A DNA stretch of 64,000 nucleotides from Actinomyces marseillensis (lineage in GTDB: Bacteria > Actinomycetota > Actinomycetes > Actinomycetales > Actinomycetaceae), in NCBI RefSeq assembly GCF_900155605.1, contig NZ_LT707420.1, forward strand, positions 1,687,205 to 1,751,204, written 5' to 3'. Under the pieces are notes generated by a model. It saw only the letters and a program-made list of their open reading frames with translations, did not search any database and had not been told where the DNA came from. Of the stretch, positions 53,829-62,535 are shown piece after piece. The position numbers and the translations under genes are program-made. How positions within the stretch are numbered: position 1 is the first letter of the stretch; every line of letters begins with the position of its first letter.

Positions 53829-54443
53829 TCAGTTCTGCGTACCGGCGTTTACTTCCTTGAGCAGGCCCTCGAGGTGGTCACGCAGGTTCGCACGGTATTC
53901 GGCTTCGAAGGAACGAAGCTCGTTGATCTTTCCTTCGAGCAGCGAACGCTCCTGATCCAGCTGGGAGAGGATGTTCTGGTGCTGGTTCTGAGCATCAGCG
54001 ATGATCTCATCGCGCTTAGCGTTGGCGTCAGCAATGATTCGGTCGGACTCTTCGCGACCATCGCGCACGTATTCGTCGTGGACGCGCTGAGCCAAAGCGA
54101 GCATCGAGGTTGCAGACTCTGCGCTCTCCGGGGTCGCGGGAGCGACAGGAGCGGCAACAACAGTCTCGGTGACAGACGCTGCGGGGGCAGGTGCCTCTTC
54201 GACGACGGGTTCGGGTTCTTCGGGTGCCGTGAAGGTGGTGGCTTGGCCGTTCGACAGCTCGGCTACGCGACGTTCAGCTGCTTCGAGCTCTTCGCGCAGG
54301 TTCTGATTCTCAGCCTGGAGGGTGTAGATCGTGGAGACGACTTCATCAAGGAAATCGTCGACCTCGACCTGGTCGTATCCTTCACGGAACTTAACGATGT
54401 TGAAGGTTTTGTTCAAAACATCTTCGGTTGTGAGCAGAGCCAT
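53829..54443 (-). CDS. divIVA: DivIVA/Wag31-type polar growth and division protein
   Basis: A 204-residue coiled-coil protein. The N-terminal DivIVA domain (TTEDVLNKTFNIVKFREGYD, VDDFLDEVVSTIYTL) binds curved membrane through its first 50 residues. A Pro/Ala/Glu-rich linker spans about 70-110, and a second coiled coil runs to the end. In actinobacteria DivIVA marks poles and septa and directs wall synthesis. It is the last gene of the dcw run sepF-yggT-divIVA and is shorter than mycobacterial Wag31. About 195 bases separate it from yggT. Confidence 0.95.
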   Translation of the reverse strand: MALLTTEDVLNKTFNIVKFREGYDQVEVDDFLDEVVSTIYTLQAENQNLREELEAAERRVAELSNGQATTFTAPEEPEPVVEEAPAPAASVTETVVAAPVAPATPESAESATSMLALAQRVHDEYVRDGREESDRIIADANAKRDEIIADAQNQHQNILSQLDQERSLLEGKINELRSFEAEYRANLRDHLEGLLKEVNAGTQN

Positions 54444-54638
54444 TTGTTTACCTCTCGGTACTTGTTACGTGATGTAAGTGCACTCACACCACCGGATCAC
54501 CGATGAGGATGACCCGAACTACACACTGGAATAATAGCGGAACTAGCGTCACAATAACACCAATTTCCCCATATTTCACTTATTACTCGGGTGACACGCA
54601 AGCGCGACGGGATCGAGAGCGCGCGTCAGCTGCACAGA

Positions 54639-54947
54639 TCAAACACCGAAGCTCCGAATGAAAACACCAAGGTTTTCACACAGGATCGTCACCAAGAAGA
54701 CGATCAGGAAGGCCGTGTCGATGGCGACATTTCCTCCCAAACGAACCGGTGGGATCATCTTGCGCAGAAATTTTAGCGGAGGGTCCGTGAAAAAGTAGAT
54801 CACATTTGCGAGCAGCAGAATGATTCCCCGTGGGCGCCATAACGGCGAGAGGATGCGGATCCAGTCAAAGATCATGCGTGCGATCAGCACGAGCATGTAA
54901 AGACCGGCAAGAAGAGCAATCGCTCCTCCCAACCACAGGAATACCAT
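54639..54947 (-). CDS. YggT family membrane protein
   Basis: A 102-residue protein with two hydrophobic regions (residues about 5-30 and 75-100) around a basic amphipathic middle, ending in the YggT domain's FLRKMIPPVRLGGNVAIDTAF block. Family members lie between sepF and divIVA in most actinobacteria and help osmotic tolerance or division; the precise role is not known. The start is 2 bases after the sepF stop. Confidence 0.9.
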   Translation of the reverse strand: MVFLWLGGAIALLAGLYMLVLIARMIFDWIRILSPLWRPRGIILLLANVIYFFTDPPLKFLRKMIPPVRLGGNVAIDTAFLIVFLVTILCENLGVFIRSFGV

Positions 54948-54949
54948 TG

Positions 54950-55417
54950 TCAGCGCCCGAAGAGTGCGGTAGCCGAACGATTGGAGCCGGTGACGTCGCC
55001 AGTAACTTCGACGCTGTGAGGTGACAGGAGGAAGACGCGATCGGTCACGCGCTCAAAAACACCCTGGAGTCCGTAGGTCAGACCGACAGCGAAATCAATG
55101 AAGCGCTGCGCATCCTTATCGGAAACCTCCGAGAGGTTCATAATCACCGGAATGCCGTCACGGTAGGGTTCAGCAATGGCGGGAGCATCGTTGTAGTTCA
55201 GCGGGCGAACTGTCACGATCCGAGAAAGATCGGCCTGCTGAGAGCTACGACGCTCCTCGCGGTGGATCGGAGTGACATTCGATGCGGGAGTGGGCGTAAT
55301 GTGAGCCACCTCTGTCTCCTCAAACTCTTCGGGAAGGAAGTCCAAAGTGCTCTCATCGACCTCTTCCGGGGTGTACCAACCCATGAATTGGCGTGCTTTC
55401 GCTCCGAAGCCTGACAT
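54950..55417 (-). CDS. sepF: Cell division protein SepF
   Basis: A 155-residue protein that tethers FtsZ to the membrane, the main such tether in bacteria lacking ftsA. It has an N-terminal amphipathic helix (SGFGAKARQFMGWYT), an acidic linker, and a C-terminal FtsZ-binding domain, with VRPLNYNDAPAIAEPYRDGIPVIMNLSEV and AVGLTYGLQGVFERVTDRVFLLSP. Tandem ATGs at 55420 and 55417 follow AAGGAG; 55417 has the better 6-base spacing. It lies 62 bases after pgeF. Confidence 0.95.
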   Translation of the reverse strand: MSGFGAKARQFMGWYTPEEVDESTLDFLPEEFEETEVAHITPTPASNVTPIHREERRSSQQADLSRIVTVRPLNYNDAPAIAEPYRDGIPVIMNLSEVSDKDAQRFIDFAVGLTYGLQGVFERVTDRVFLLSPHSVEVTGDVTGSNRSATALFGR

Positions 55418-55479
55418 CATGCTCTCCTTGAAATAATGGGACCTGTGCACAAGGTAATGCCCCGGAGCATCGCTTCAGC

Positions 55480-56226
55480 TTAAGAGTGTCGGCATGTCGC
55501 AATTACCGACGCAAAACGCCCACATTCGGGGGAACGACGGTAGGAATGGTAAGCCGGGTTCTCGAGCGTACACTCGCCCACCCAAGACGCGCTAATTCCA
55601 CGTTCGCGGGCCCACTGCAAGGCAGCACCCGGCAAATCTAAGGCCTCGGTGCCCCATGATGTTTGCGAGGCAATGGCGGAGCAGCTGGCAGCGCTCTCTT
55701 CTCTCATCTGCGGCGAAACTTCATAGCACTTACCGCAGATACACGGTCCAATGAGCATAGAGATTTCTTCATTTTGCACGCCGCAGCAACGAAAAGCATC
55801 AAGGGCATGCGACAAGATTCCATGAAGGAAGCCGACCCGACCAGCGTGAACCGCACCGATGACTCCCTGGCGCGAACTCAACAATACCGGCATGCAATCT
55901 GCTGTCATTACCGCAAGGGCTGGCGGGGTTTCCCATTGACGAGAATCGACGACGATTCCGTCAGACTCGATAGGACCCCACTCCCCCATGCGCCCAGAGT
56001 CATAAGAAGAGATCTTCGCAGGATCAAGAATCTCAACAGTGGCCGAGTGAGTCTGGTTCATCCAAACGATTGGTGCCCCGATCTGAGTAAAAAGTCCGAA
56101 ACGCCGTTCTTCAACAAGCCGAGGGTCATCGGGAACATGCGCGCCATAGTTGTCCCGGTATGGGTCGGTGCCCGCGCCAACTTCAGTGAAGAAGACGCGG
56201 GCACCGGGCAGGTCAGTATGCTTCAT
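55480..56226 (-). CDS. pgeF: Peptidoglycan editing factor PgeF (laccase-domain/YfiH family)
   Basis: A 248-residue protein of the YfiH/DUF152 family, a metal-dependent hydrolase that prevents L-Ser replacing L-Ala in the stem peptide and also acts on purine nucleosides (family knowledge). Metal-site blocks are MNQTHSATV, TADCMPVLL, IGAVHAGRVGFLHG and IGPCICGKCYEVS. It begins by TGATG overlap with ftsZ, so it is coupled to it, a placement common in actinobacteria. Confidence 0.93.
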   Translation of the reverse strand: MKHTDLPGARVFFTEVGAGTDPYRDNYGAHVPDDPRLVEERRFGLFTQIGAPIVWMNQTHSATVEILDPAKISSYDSGRMGEWGPIESDGIVVDSRQWETPPALAVMTADCMPVLLSSRQGVIGAVHAGRVGFLHGILSHALDAFRCCGVQNEEISMLIGPCICGKCYEVSPQMREESAASCSAIASQTSWGTEALDLPGAALQWARERGISASWVGECTLENPAYHSYRRSPECGRFASVIATCRHS

Positions 56227-57467
56227 CAGCGCAGGAAGTCCGGAATGTCCAAGACATCCGAATGCTGTTCCTCTTCGAAGACGCGAGGAACTTCGAGGGA
56301 AGAAGGAACTTCCTTCGATCCGTCTTCTTCGGTCGGACGCGCGATCGGAATCTGGTTGGTACGAGTCGGCAGTTCCGGATCTGCGCGGTGTGCAGCGGTA
56401 TGAGTCGAGGCAACCTCACCGAGGCGGCGCTGCGGTGCTGGCTGCTGTTCGCTCTTTTCCGGGCGAGCCTGGACGGGGCGAGGCGCGATGACGGGCTCGC
56501 TGACCGGACCCGCCTGCGTCGCAACCTCATCAAAGCCTGCAGCGATAACTGTCACGCGGATCTCGTCGCCCAGCGAATCGTCGATAACCGAACCGAAGAT
56601 GATATTCGCCTCGGGGTGCGCGGCCTCGCGAACAAGGAGCGAGGACTGGTAGATCTCCTGCAGACCAAGGTCGGAACCGCCCTGGAAGAACATGAGGACG
56701 CCGTGCGCGCCATCGATCGAGGCCTCGAGAAGGGGCGAAGAAATTGCGGACTCAACCGCGCGCAGAGCGCGATCTTCACCGGTTGCAGAGCCGATCCCCA
56801 TGAGGGCAGAACCGGCATCCTTCATCACGGACTTCACATCGTTGAAGTCAACGTTGATCAGACCAGGAGTCGTGATCAGTTCGGTGATGCCCTGGACACC
56901 TGAAAGGAGGACTTGGTCAGCAGCGCGGAAAGCTTCAAGAACCGAAATATTCGCGTCAGAAATCTGCAGGAGGCGATCGTTGGGGATCACGATGAGGGTG
57001 TCGACTTCTTCGCGCAGCTTTTCCACACCTGCATCCGCCTGAGAGGCACGGCGATTTCCTTCGAAGGAGAAGGGACGAGTGACGACACCGACGGTCAGTG
57101 CACCCGCGGTGCGCGCAATCTTTGCAACGACGGGGGCAGCGCCGGTACCGGTACCGCCGCCTTCACCCGCGGTCACGAAGACCATGTCTGCACCCTCGAG
57201 GGCTTCGGTGATTTCGTCAATGTGGTCTTCGGCGGCCTGGCGACCGACTGCGGGATCTGCGCCGGCGCCGAGGCCGTGCGTGAGATCGCGACCGATATCA
57301 AGCTTGGTTTCTGCATCGGACATGAGCAGAGCCTGCGCGTCCGTGTTCACGGCGATAAATTCAACGCCCTTCAAGCCCACTTCAATCATTCGATTGACGG
57401 CGTTCACACCGCCACCACCGACTCCGACGACCTTAATAACCGCCAGATGATTCTGCGGTGCGACCAT
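56226..57467 (-). CDS. ftsZ: Cell division protein FtsZ
   Basis: A 413-residue tubulin-like GTPase that forms the Z-ring. GTP site: [17 protein letters not shown] near the N-terminus, the tubulin signature [12 protein letters not shown] near residue 105, and the T7 synergy loop [16 protein letters not shown] variable linker (about 320-400) ends in the C-terminal peptide [10 protein letters not shown], the binding site for SepF and other partners. The start is ATG 57467 after GAGGGCAGGGTT; the open frame extends to 57506. It has its own predicted promoter in the gap after ftsQ. Confidence 0.98.
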   Translation of the reverse strand: MVAPQNHLAVIKVVGVGGGGVNAVNRMIEVGLKGVEFIAVNTDAQALLMSDAETKLDIGRDLTHGLGAGADPAVGRQAAEDHIDEITEALEGADMVFVTAGEGGGTGTGAAPVVAKIARTAGALTVGVVTRPFSFEGNRRASQADAGVEKLREEVDTLIVIPNDRLLQISDANISVLEAFRAADQVLLSGVQGITELITTPGLINVDFNDVKSVMKDAGSALMGIGSATGEDRALRAVESAISSPLLEASIDGAHGVLMFFQGGSDLGLQEIYQSSLLVREAAHPEANIIFGSVIDDSLGDEIRVTVIAAGFDEVATQAGPVSEPVIAPRPVQARPEKSEQQPAPQRRLGEVASTHTAAHRADPELPTRTNQIPIARPTEEDGSKEVPSSLEVPRVFEEEQHSDVLDIPDFLR

Positions 57468-57490
57468 AACCCTGCCCTCTTTCTGCGCAC

Positions 57491-57517
57491 CAACCTTAAA
57501 CCTCAAGTGGAAGGTTG
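57491..57517 (-). other. Inverted repeat in the ftsZ 5' leader
   Basis: CAACCTT (57491-57497) and AAGGTTG (57511-57517) form a 7-bp arm pair with a 13-base loop, 24 bases before the ftsZ start codon. It may be a leader stem-loop; no function can be assigned. Confidence 0.35.
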
Positions 57518-57544
57518 ATGTTTGACCTGCTTTTAGACGGAAAG

Positions 57545-57573
57545 ACGGTAGGGGTAGGACACCTCTTCTTCAA
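57545..57573 (-). promoter_or_regulatory. Probable ftsZ promoter
   Basis: On the minus strand, TTGAAG (57573-57568) and TACCGT (57550-57545) are 17 bases apart. The predicted start lies about 70 bases before the ftsZ ATG. A dedicated ftsZ promoter between ftsQ and ftsZ is usual in actinobacteria. Confidence 0.5.
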
Positions 57574-57603
57574 GGTCATTTGTGGGCGTGTCGCTTCTCG
57601 AAC

Positions 57604-58731
57604 TTAAGAAGTGACAGGATGCACGGGAGAAGACACGTCGTAGGTGCGCGCCTGACGCTGCGAAATCAAAACCTGAGCCACTTTCGCTTTCAGATCATTC
57701 TCGCTAGCGACTCCCCAATTTAAGGTCCGCGAGTTCGACAATGTCATCGATACGGTCTGACCGTCATGAGTGATCATCGTGATTTGAGAACGCAATTCGT
57801 CTCCCATTGCTGCCCAAATTGCAGCAACCTCACCGGCAGCGCGTGAGCGCTCGTCTCCATCAGGCAGCGTGGTCGGTGCCATTCCTTCGGGCATGGAAGG
57901 AGAGGAGGACAAACTCACGCCTTGATCGTCAACCAAGGACCAAGCGTTCCCCTCTTTTACCGCAAGAACCGCCTGACGCGGGCGCACAGTAACCCTTAGG
58001 CCTCGAGGCCACGTGCGCTCAACCTGAGCCTCGCGAACTAAGCGCACTCCACCAACAGCGGCGCTCACTTTTGAGGTCGAAAGGCGTGGGAGCGGAGTAG
58101 AAGCAAAAGGCTCAACAGCAGCTTGTACCTCAGAGGTTGTGGCGCTATCGTCTCCCAAGCCTTCGATCGACACTTTGGACATGTCCAGCGCGAATAGAGG
58201 AGAAAAGAAGATCCCCCACACGAGTACAATAGCCACGACACACGCCGCAGATACCGTCGCGATCCGAGTGAGCACTAGTCGACGCTGCGCTAACTGACGT
58301 TCTTTTCGGCGCTCGCTCAAGTCTGCAGTCGCGCTCTCTTCACTCGAGCCTAAAACTGTCGCAGCATCCGACTGACCGATAGGACGGCGAAGAAGGTCGC
58401 CACTGGTTGGACGAGCTGCTGCTTCGCGTCGCGAACGACGCAACTCACGATTGCGTTCACGCCTCGCCGCGCGCTCATCACGCGCTTCGCTCCCCCGACG
58501 AATCCGCGAAGCACGTGCGCCCGTTGAAAAATGATCCTCGCGTTCGCTTCCACTTTCTTCCCCCCGTATCGAGGCCGAAGCGGTGCGCGAGTTATCCTCC
58601 ACCGAGGCCTGCGGGGCCTCGACCTCCTCAGCTGCGCCTCGGCGATCGTCTTCGGGGGCGGATTCTGGGGCGCTCGCTGGTTCTTGAGGAGGAAAGGCGC
58701 GGCTGCGACGAGGACGAGGGGGTTGTTTCAC
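57604..58731 (-). CDS. ftsQ: Cell division protein FtsQ (long N-terminal extension)
   Basis: A 375-residue bitopic divisome protein. Residues 1-156 are a cytoplasmic, low-complexity, Arg/Glu/Ser-rich tail. One membrane helix is at about 157-178. Outside, a POTRA domain (VSIEGLGDDSATTSEVQ) is followed by the FtsQ domain (VERTWPRGLRVTVRPRQAVLAV). The start is GTG 58731, overlapping the murC stop as GTGA, with GGGGAG 6 bases upstream; ATG 58761 is possible but lacks a site. The cytoplasmic tail is well above the usual FtsQ length, as in some other actinobacteria. Confidence 0.92.
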   Translation of the reverse strand: MKQPPRPRRSRAFPPQEPASAPESAPEDDRRGAAEEVEAPQASVEDNSRTASASIRGEESGSEREDHFSTGARASRIRRGSEARDERAARRERNRELRRSRREAAARPTSGDLLRRPIGQSDAATVLGSSEESATADLSERRKERQLAQRRLVLTRIATVSAACVVAIVLVWGIFFSPLFALDMSKVSIEGLGDDSATTSEVQAAVEPFASTPLPRLSTSKVSAAVGGVRLVREAQVERTWPRGLRVTVRPRQAVLAVKEGNAWSLVDDQGVSLSSSPSMPEGMAPTTLPDGDERSRAAGEVAAIWAAMGDELRSQITMITHDGQTVSMTLSNSRTLNWGVASENDLKAKVAQVLISQRQARTYDVSSPVHPVTS

Positions 58732-60134
58732 TGAGCGCTCCCCGCGCCGTCGTGTTCCCATTCATCGAGCACATCCTGATCGCATTGGGTAATCGATCCG
58801 GCACCCATGGTCAGGAGAATCCCACCTTCGCTGACCTCGCGAGCAGCCAAACGAGCGGCCTCATGCATGTCAGGGACGTAGCGTGCCTTCGGCAGGTGCG
58901 AAGTGATGAGAGTCGAGTCAACGCCCGGAACGGGGTCTTCACGTGCTCCGTAGATATCACAGACATAGACGTGATCAGCATGCGAAAGCGCATCAGCAAA
59001 ACGCTCCGCGAAAGACTGGGTCCGCGAATACAAGTGAGGCTGGAAGACAACGCTTACTTCCCCATTCCCGGCTGCACTGCGGGCTTGGGTAATGGCTGCT
59101 GCGACCTCAGTGGGATGATGCGCATAGTCATCGTAAAGCCGACGTCCGCCGTTTTCCCCCTTGAATTCAAAACGACGAGAAGTCCCGCTGAAAGCAGTGA
59201 GCGAGGAAGCCATGAGATGCCCCTCGATACCCAAACGAACGCCAGAAATCCACGCGGCCACAGCATTCACAATGTTGTGCAGCCCAGGGACGCGCAGGTT
59301 AATCTCGACCGTTTCTGTGTTCCACAAAACTTGAGCCGATGCGATGTGTCCATCGGTTGTCGCGTCTTTGATGACGACATCGCAGGGCGCACCAAGTTCA
59401 GGGCTTTCCTGTCCTTCACGCCCGTAGGTCACGGTATCAATACCGCGTCCTTTCGCGTAACGAGCAAGGCGAGCACTCCCCGCGTCCTCACCGCAGCACA
59501 CAAGCGTTCCGCCCTCACGAAGACACCCAACGAAGTCAACGAAAACTTGTTCAAAGGCCTCGCGACTTCCATAGCGGTCCAAGTGATCGGGCTCGACATT
59601 GGTAACGATTTCGATCCACGGCGTGTAGTTCAGGAAAGAGCCGTCGGATTCATCGGCCTCGGCAACGAAAATATCTCCACTGCCCAAGTGAGCTCCCGAA
59701 CCAAGTTCAGGGATGACAGACCCAACCGCAATCGAAGGATCAGCGCCCGCCTGACGCAGGGCCATTGAGAGCATTCCCGAGGTCGTCGTTTTTCCATGAG
59801 CGCCTGCAACCGCAACGAAACGCATTCCGCTAGCGGCCAGAGCAAGAGCTTGAGATCGATGGATAACCCTCAGCCCTTCTTTGCGGGCATAAGCAAGTTC
59901 TGGATTTGTCTCTCGCACAGCGGTTGAAACGACAACAACGCTATCTGCGGGAACATGCGAAGCATCGTGGCCGACGAAAACCTTCACACCCACGCTTCGT
60001 AGGTGGTCCAAGACCGGTGAATCCTTTTGATCGGATCCCGAGACCTCAAGGCCTCGATCTTTCAAAAGCTCTGCGACGACTGACATTCCAGCGCCGCCGA
60101 TACCGATCAGGTGGAAGCGATGTGAGGTACTCAC
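58728..60134 (-). CDS. murC: UDP-N-acetylmuramate-L-alanine ligase
   Basis: A 468-residue ATP-dependent ligase that adds the first amino acid of the stem peptide. The N-terminal UDP-binding domain has IGIGGAGMSVVAELLKDRG. The ATP loop is GAHGKTTTSGML, the central domain has FVAEADESDGSFLNY, and DDYAHHPTEV is in the C-terminal domain. It overlaps murG by 4 bases and ftsQ by 4. Confidence 0.97.
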   Translation of the reverse strand: MSTSHRFHLIGIGGAGMSVVAELLKDRGLEVSGSDQKDSPVLDHLRSVGVKVFVGHDASHVPADSVVVVSTAVRETNPELAYARKEGLRVIHRSQALALAASGMRFVAVAGAHGKTTTSGMLSMALRQAGADPSIAVGSVIPELGSGAHLGSGDIFVAEADESDGSFLNYTPWIEIVTNVEPDHLDRYGSREAFEQVFVDFVGCLREGGTLVCCGEDAGSARLARYAKGRGIDTVTYGREGQESPELGAPCDVVIKDATTDGHIASAQVLWNTETVEINLRVPGLHNIVNAVAAWISGVRLGIEGHLMASSLTAFSGTSRRFEFKGENGGRRLYDDYAHHPTEVAAAITQARSAAGNGEVSVVFQPHLYSRTQSFAERFADALSHADHVYVCDIYGAREDPVPGVDSTLITSHLPKARYVPDMHEAARLAAREVSEGGILLTMGAGSITQCDQDVLDEWEHDGAGSAQ

Positions 60135-61261
60135 TTTTCAGCCTTCTTCCCATGAAGAGTCGATTCGATCAGGTCGGCAAGTTTAAGCGCGCCATCGGGT
60201 TGAGCCAGAGCTCGCGACGCCTGCGCCATCTGCTGCAATTCTGCGCTTCCGAGCAGGGGGAAGATCTTCTCACAAACGTAGTGGGCATTCAGATCCGAGT
60301 CCGCCACGAGAAGAGCACCACCGTGAGCAACGTGGTCAGCGGCATTAAGCTTCTGCTCTCCATTACCGATAGGAAGCGGAACATACACACACGGCAATCC
60401 CAGCGCGGTCATCTCGGCGACAGTGCCTGCTCCTGAACGGCAGACAACAAGGTCAGCGACAGCTAGCGCGTCTTCCATTGTTGAGAGGTAATCAATCACG
60501 TGCCAGCGTTGTGCAACGCCAGCTGCAGACACCGCCTGAGAAACTTCCTGATCCTTGCCCTTCCCAGTCAAGTGAAGTACTTGCACGTTTGGCGGAAGCT
60601 GCGCGGCCGCGGCAATCATCGCACGATTAACGTTAAGAGCGCCGAGAGATCCTCCGGTGATGAGGAGAGTCTCCATCTTCGGATCAATTCCCAGCCTCGA
60701 GGCCGCCTGCTCGCGTGCAGCGAGGCGTCCTTCCTCACTGGAGCGAGTAGCAGCCAGCTCCTGGATGGCAGGGCGAAGCGGCAAGCCCGTCACTTCCGTA
60801 ATTCCCTGCTTGGCAACCAGCGGTGTCGAGGGGAAAGTCAGTCCCAAAGCCGAGGCCCAGCGAGCACCCACGCGATTAGCCAAACCCGGCCGCGCATTTT
60901 GCTCGTGGATGATGATCGGAATGCCCATTTTACGGGCGGCAAGATAAGCAGGCGTGGACACATATCCGCCAAAACCAACAAGTGCCTGCGCTCCCTGGAG
61001 GACCGAGCGACACTGAGCAATGGCTTGCTTCATGCGACGCGGCAATGAGAAGAACTGCAGGGAAGGCTTCCGGGGAAGCGGAACGCGTTCAATTGTCACA
61101 AGTTCGATGCCCGCTGCCGGAACAAGGGTCGTTTCCAAGCCCTGTTTCGTTCCAAGCGCGACAACCTCGTACCCGCGTGAACGCAGTTCAAGGGCCGTTG
61201 CGAGCAGGGGGTTCACATGCCCCGCTGTTCCACCGCCAGCAAGAACGATCTTCTCACTCAT
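60131..61261 (-). CDS. murG: Undecaprenyl-PP-MurNAc-pentapeptide GlcNAc transferase
   Basis: A 376-residue GT-B glycosyltransferase that makes lipid II at the inner face of the membrane. The N-terminal glycine loop is LAGGGTAGHVNPLLA. GFGGYVSTPAYLAARKMGIPIIIHEQNARPGL is the acceptor-side block, here in two parts. The donor site is VVCRSGAGTVAEMTALGLPCVYVPLP, again in split form. Four-base overlaps join it to ftsW and murC. Confidence 0.97.
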   Translation of the reverse strand: MSEKIVLAGGGTAGHVNPLLATALELRSRGYEVVALGTKQGLETTLVPAAGIELVTIERVPLPRKPSLQFFSLPRRMKQAIAQCRSVLQGAQALVGFGGYVSTPAYLAARKMGIPIIIHEQNARPGLANRVGARWASALGLTFPSTPLVAKQGITEVTGLPLRPAIQELAATRSSEEGRLAAREQAASRLGIDPKMETLLITGGSLGALNVNRAMIAAAAQLPPNVQVLHLTGKGKDQEVSQAVSAAGVAQRWHVIDYLSTMEDALAVADLVVCRSGAGTVAEMTALGLPCVYVPLPIGNGEQKLNAADHVAHGGALLVADSDLNAHYVCEKIFPLLGSAELQQMAQASRALAQPDGALKLADLIESTLHGKKAEK

Positions 61262-62535
61262 CGTGTTCCTTCCGTCGAGCGTTGACGTTTCTTTCCGGGA
61301 TGACGACGCCGCGACGAGACGCGGGGGTCACGCAAACTCGAGAATTTCAGGCCCATTGTCATCCCTGCATTCTCGCGTGCGCAGGCAGCAACGACGGCAA
61401 TCGCAGAGACCGTAAAGAGATATGAGGATCCGCCATATGAAACAAGGGGAAGAGGAACACCAATAACGGGCCCCATCCCTGTCACAGAAGCGATATTAAT
61501 GAAGGCCTGGATCCCAATCCACGTCGCAACGCCACCGGTGATGATGGCGGCGAAGAATGAGTTCGTGGTGCGAATGAGCCGAAGCATTCCCCAAATCATC
61601 AGGCACAGGCACGTAATAACGGTGAGGGACCCCAAAAGGCCAAACTCTTCGCCGATAATCGCCAAGATAAAGTCTGTGTGCGCGGCCTGGAGGTAATTCC
61701 ATTTCTCGCGCGATGCCCCCGGTCCAAGACCGGTTAGGCCGCCCGATCCCAATGCCCACAGCGCGTGGTCAATCTGTTCGGGAGCAGACAGGTTCCGTGC
61801 GGGACGATTCCACGGCATGACCGCAGCAATACGCTTCAAACGCGTTGGGTTTTGGAAGACAAGGAATACTCCCAAAGGAATCACAGCTGCTGCGATGGTG
61901 AGGAACCACCGCTTGGGCAATCCTGCAACCCACACTGCTCCGGCAGCTCCCGCTGCCATGACCATTGCGGTTCCCATGTCCTTGCCCAGCATGACGTCAA
62001 CAAGAGCGAGAAATGCAGTGCCGCCCACCGTGACCGCCATTTGCTTCCAGTCTTGGCGCCTTGCGCCTTCTCGAGTCAGTACCCTTCCAAGGGCGATGAT
62101 CAGAGCAAGCTTGAGGAACTCAGATGGCTGGAATGTTCCCAGCCCTGGGAGAGACACCCAGTTGGTATTGCCGCCTTGAGAAGCAGCCAATGGAGTCAAG
62201 ACAAGGCCTTGAAAACCGAGTGCGATCAGGAAAACCAGAGGTGCCGCTCGGTACCACAGCGATGAGGGAATACGTTGAATGATGATCGCTGCGACTAAGA
62301 ATGAGATTCCGGTAATTGCGAGCTGACGAGCGAAGGTACTGTATGGGCTACCACCTTGGGAGATCGTCGTAACTGCTGATGCAGAAAAGCCCATGACCAA
62401 GCCGAATAGCGTCAAAATCAGTGCAGGTAGAGCAATGAGATAGTAGGTCGCTACAGGCGAGTAGACCTTATCTTCCTCATTTCGCCGTGCAAATTCGAAG
62501 CGAGGAATGTGGAGACGCTCAAGAAGAGAGGTCAT
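61258..62535 (-). CDS. ftsW: FtsW (SEDS glycosyltransferase)
   Basis: A 425-residue membrane protein with about 10 helices, the SEDS septal peptidoglycan polymerase. PSEFLKLALIIALG, MLGKDMGTAMVMAAG, the extracellular loop ending GLGPGASREKWNYLQAAHTDFILAIIGEE (given in parts) and PLVSYGGSSY are signatures. It starts at ATG 62535, overlapping the murD stop by 4 bases. A Lys/Arg-rich C-terminal tail follows the last helix. Confidence 0.96.
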   Translation of the reverse strand: MTSLLERLHIPRFEFARRNEEDKVYSPVATYYLIALPALILTLFGLVMGFSASAVTTISQGGSPYSTFARQLAITGISFLVAAIIIQRIPSSLWYRAAPLVFLIALGFQGLVLTPLAASQGGNTNWVSLPGLGTFQPSEFLKLALIIALGRVLTREGARRQDWKQMAVTVGGTAFLALVDVMLGKDMGTAMVMAAGAAGAVWVAGLPKRWFLTIAAAVIPLGVFLVFQNPTRLKRIAAVMPWNRPARNLSAPEQIDHALWALGSGGLTGLGPGASREKWNYLQAAHTDFILAIIGEEFGLLGSLTVITCLCLMIWGMLRLIRTTNSFFAAIITGGVATWIGIQAFINIASVTGMGPVIGVPLPLVSYGGSSYLFTVSAIAVVAACARENAGMTMGLKFSSLRDPRVSSRRRHPGKKRQRSTEGTR

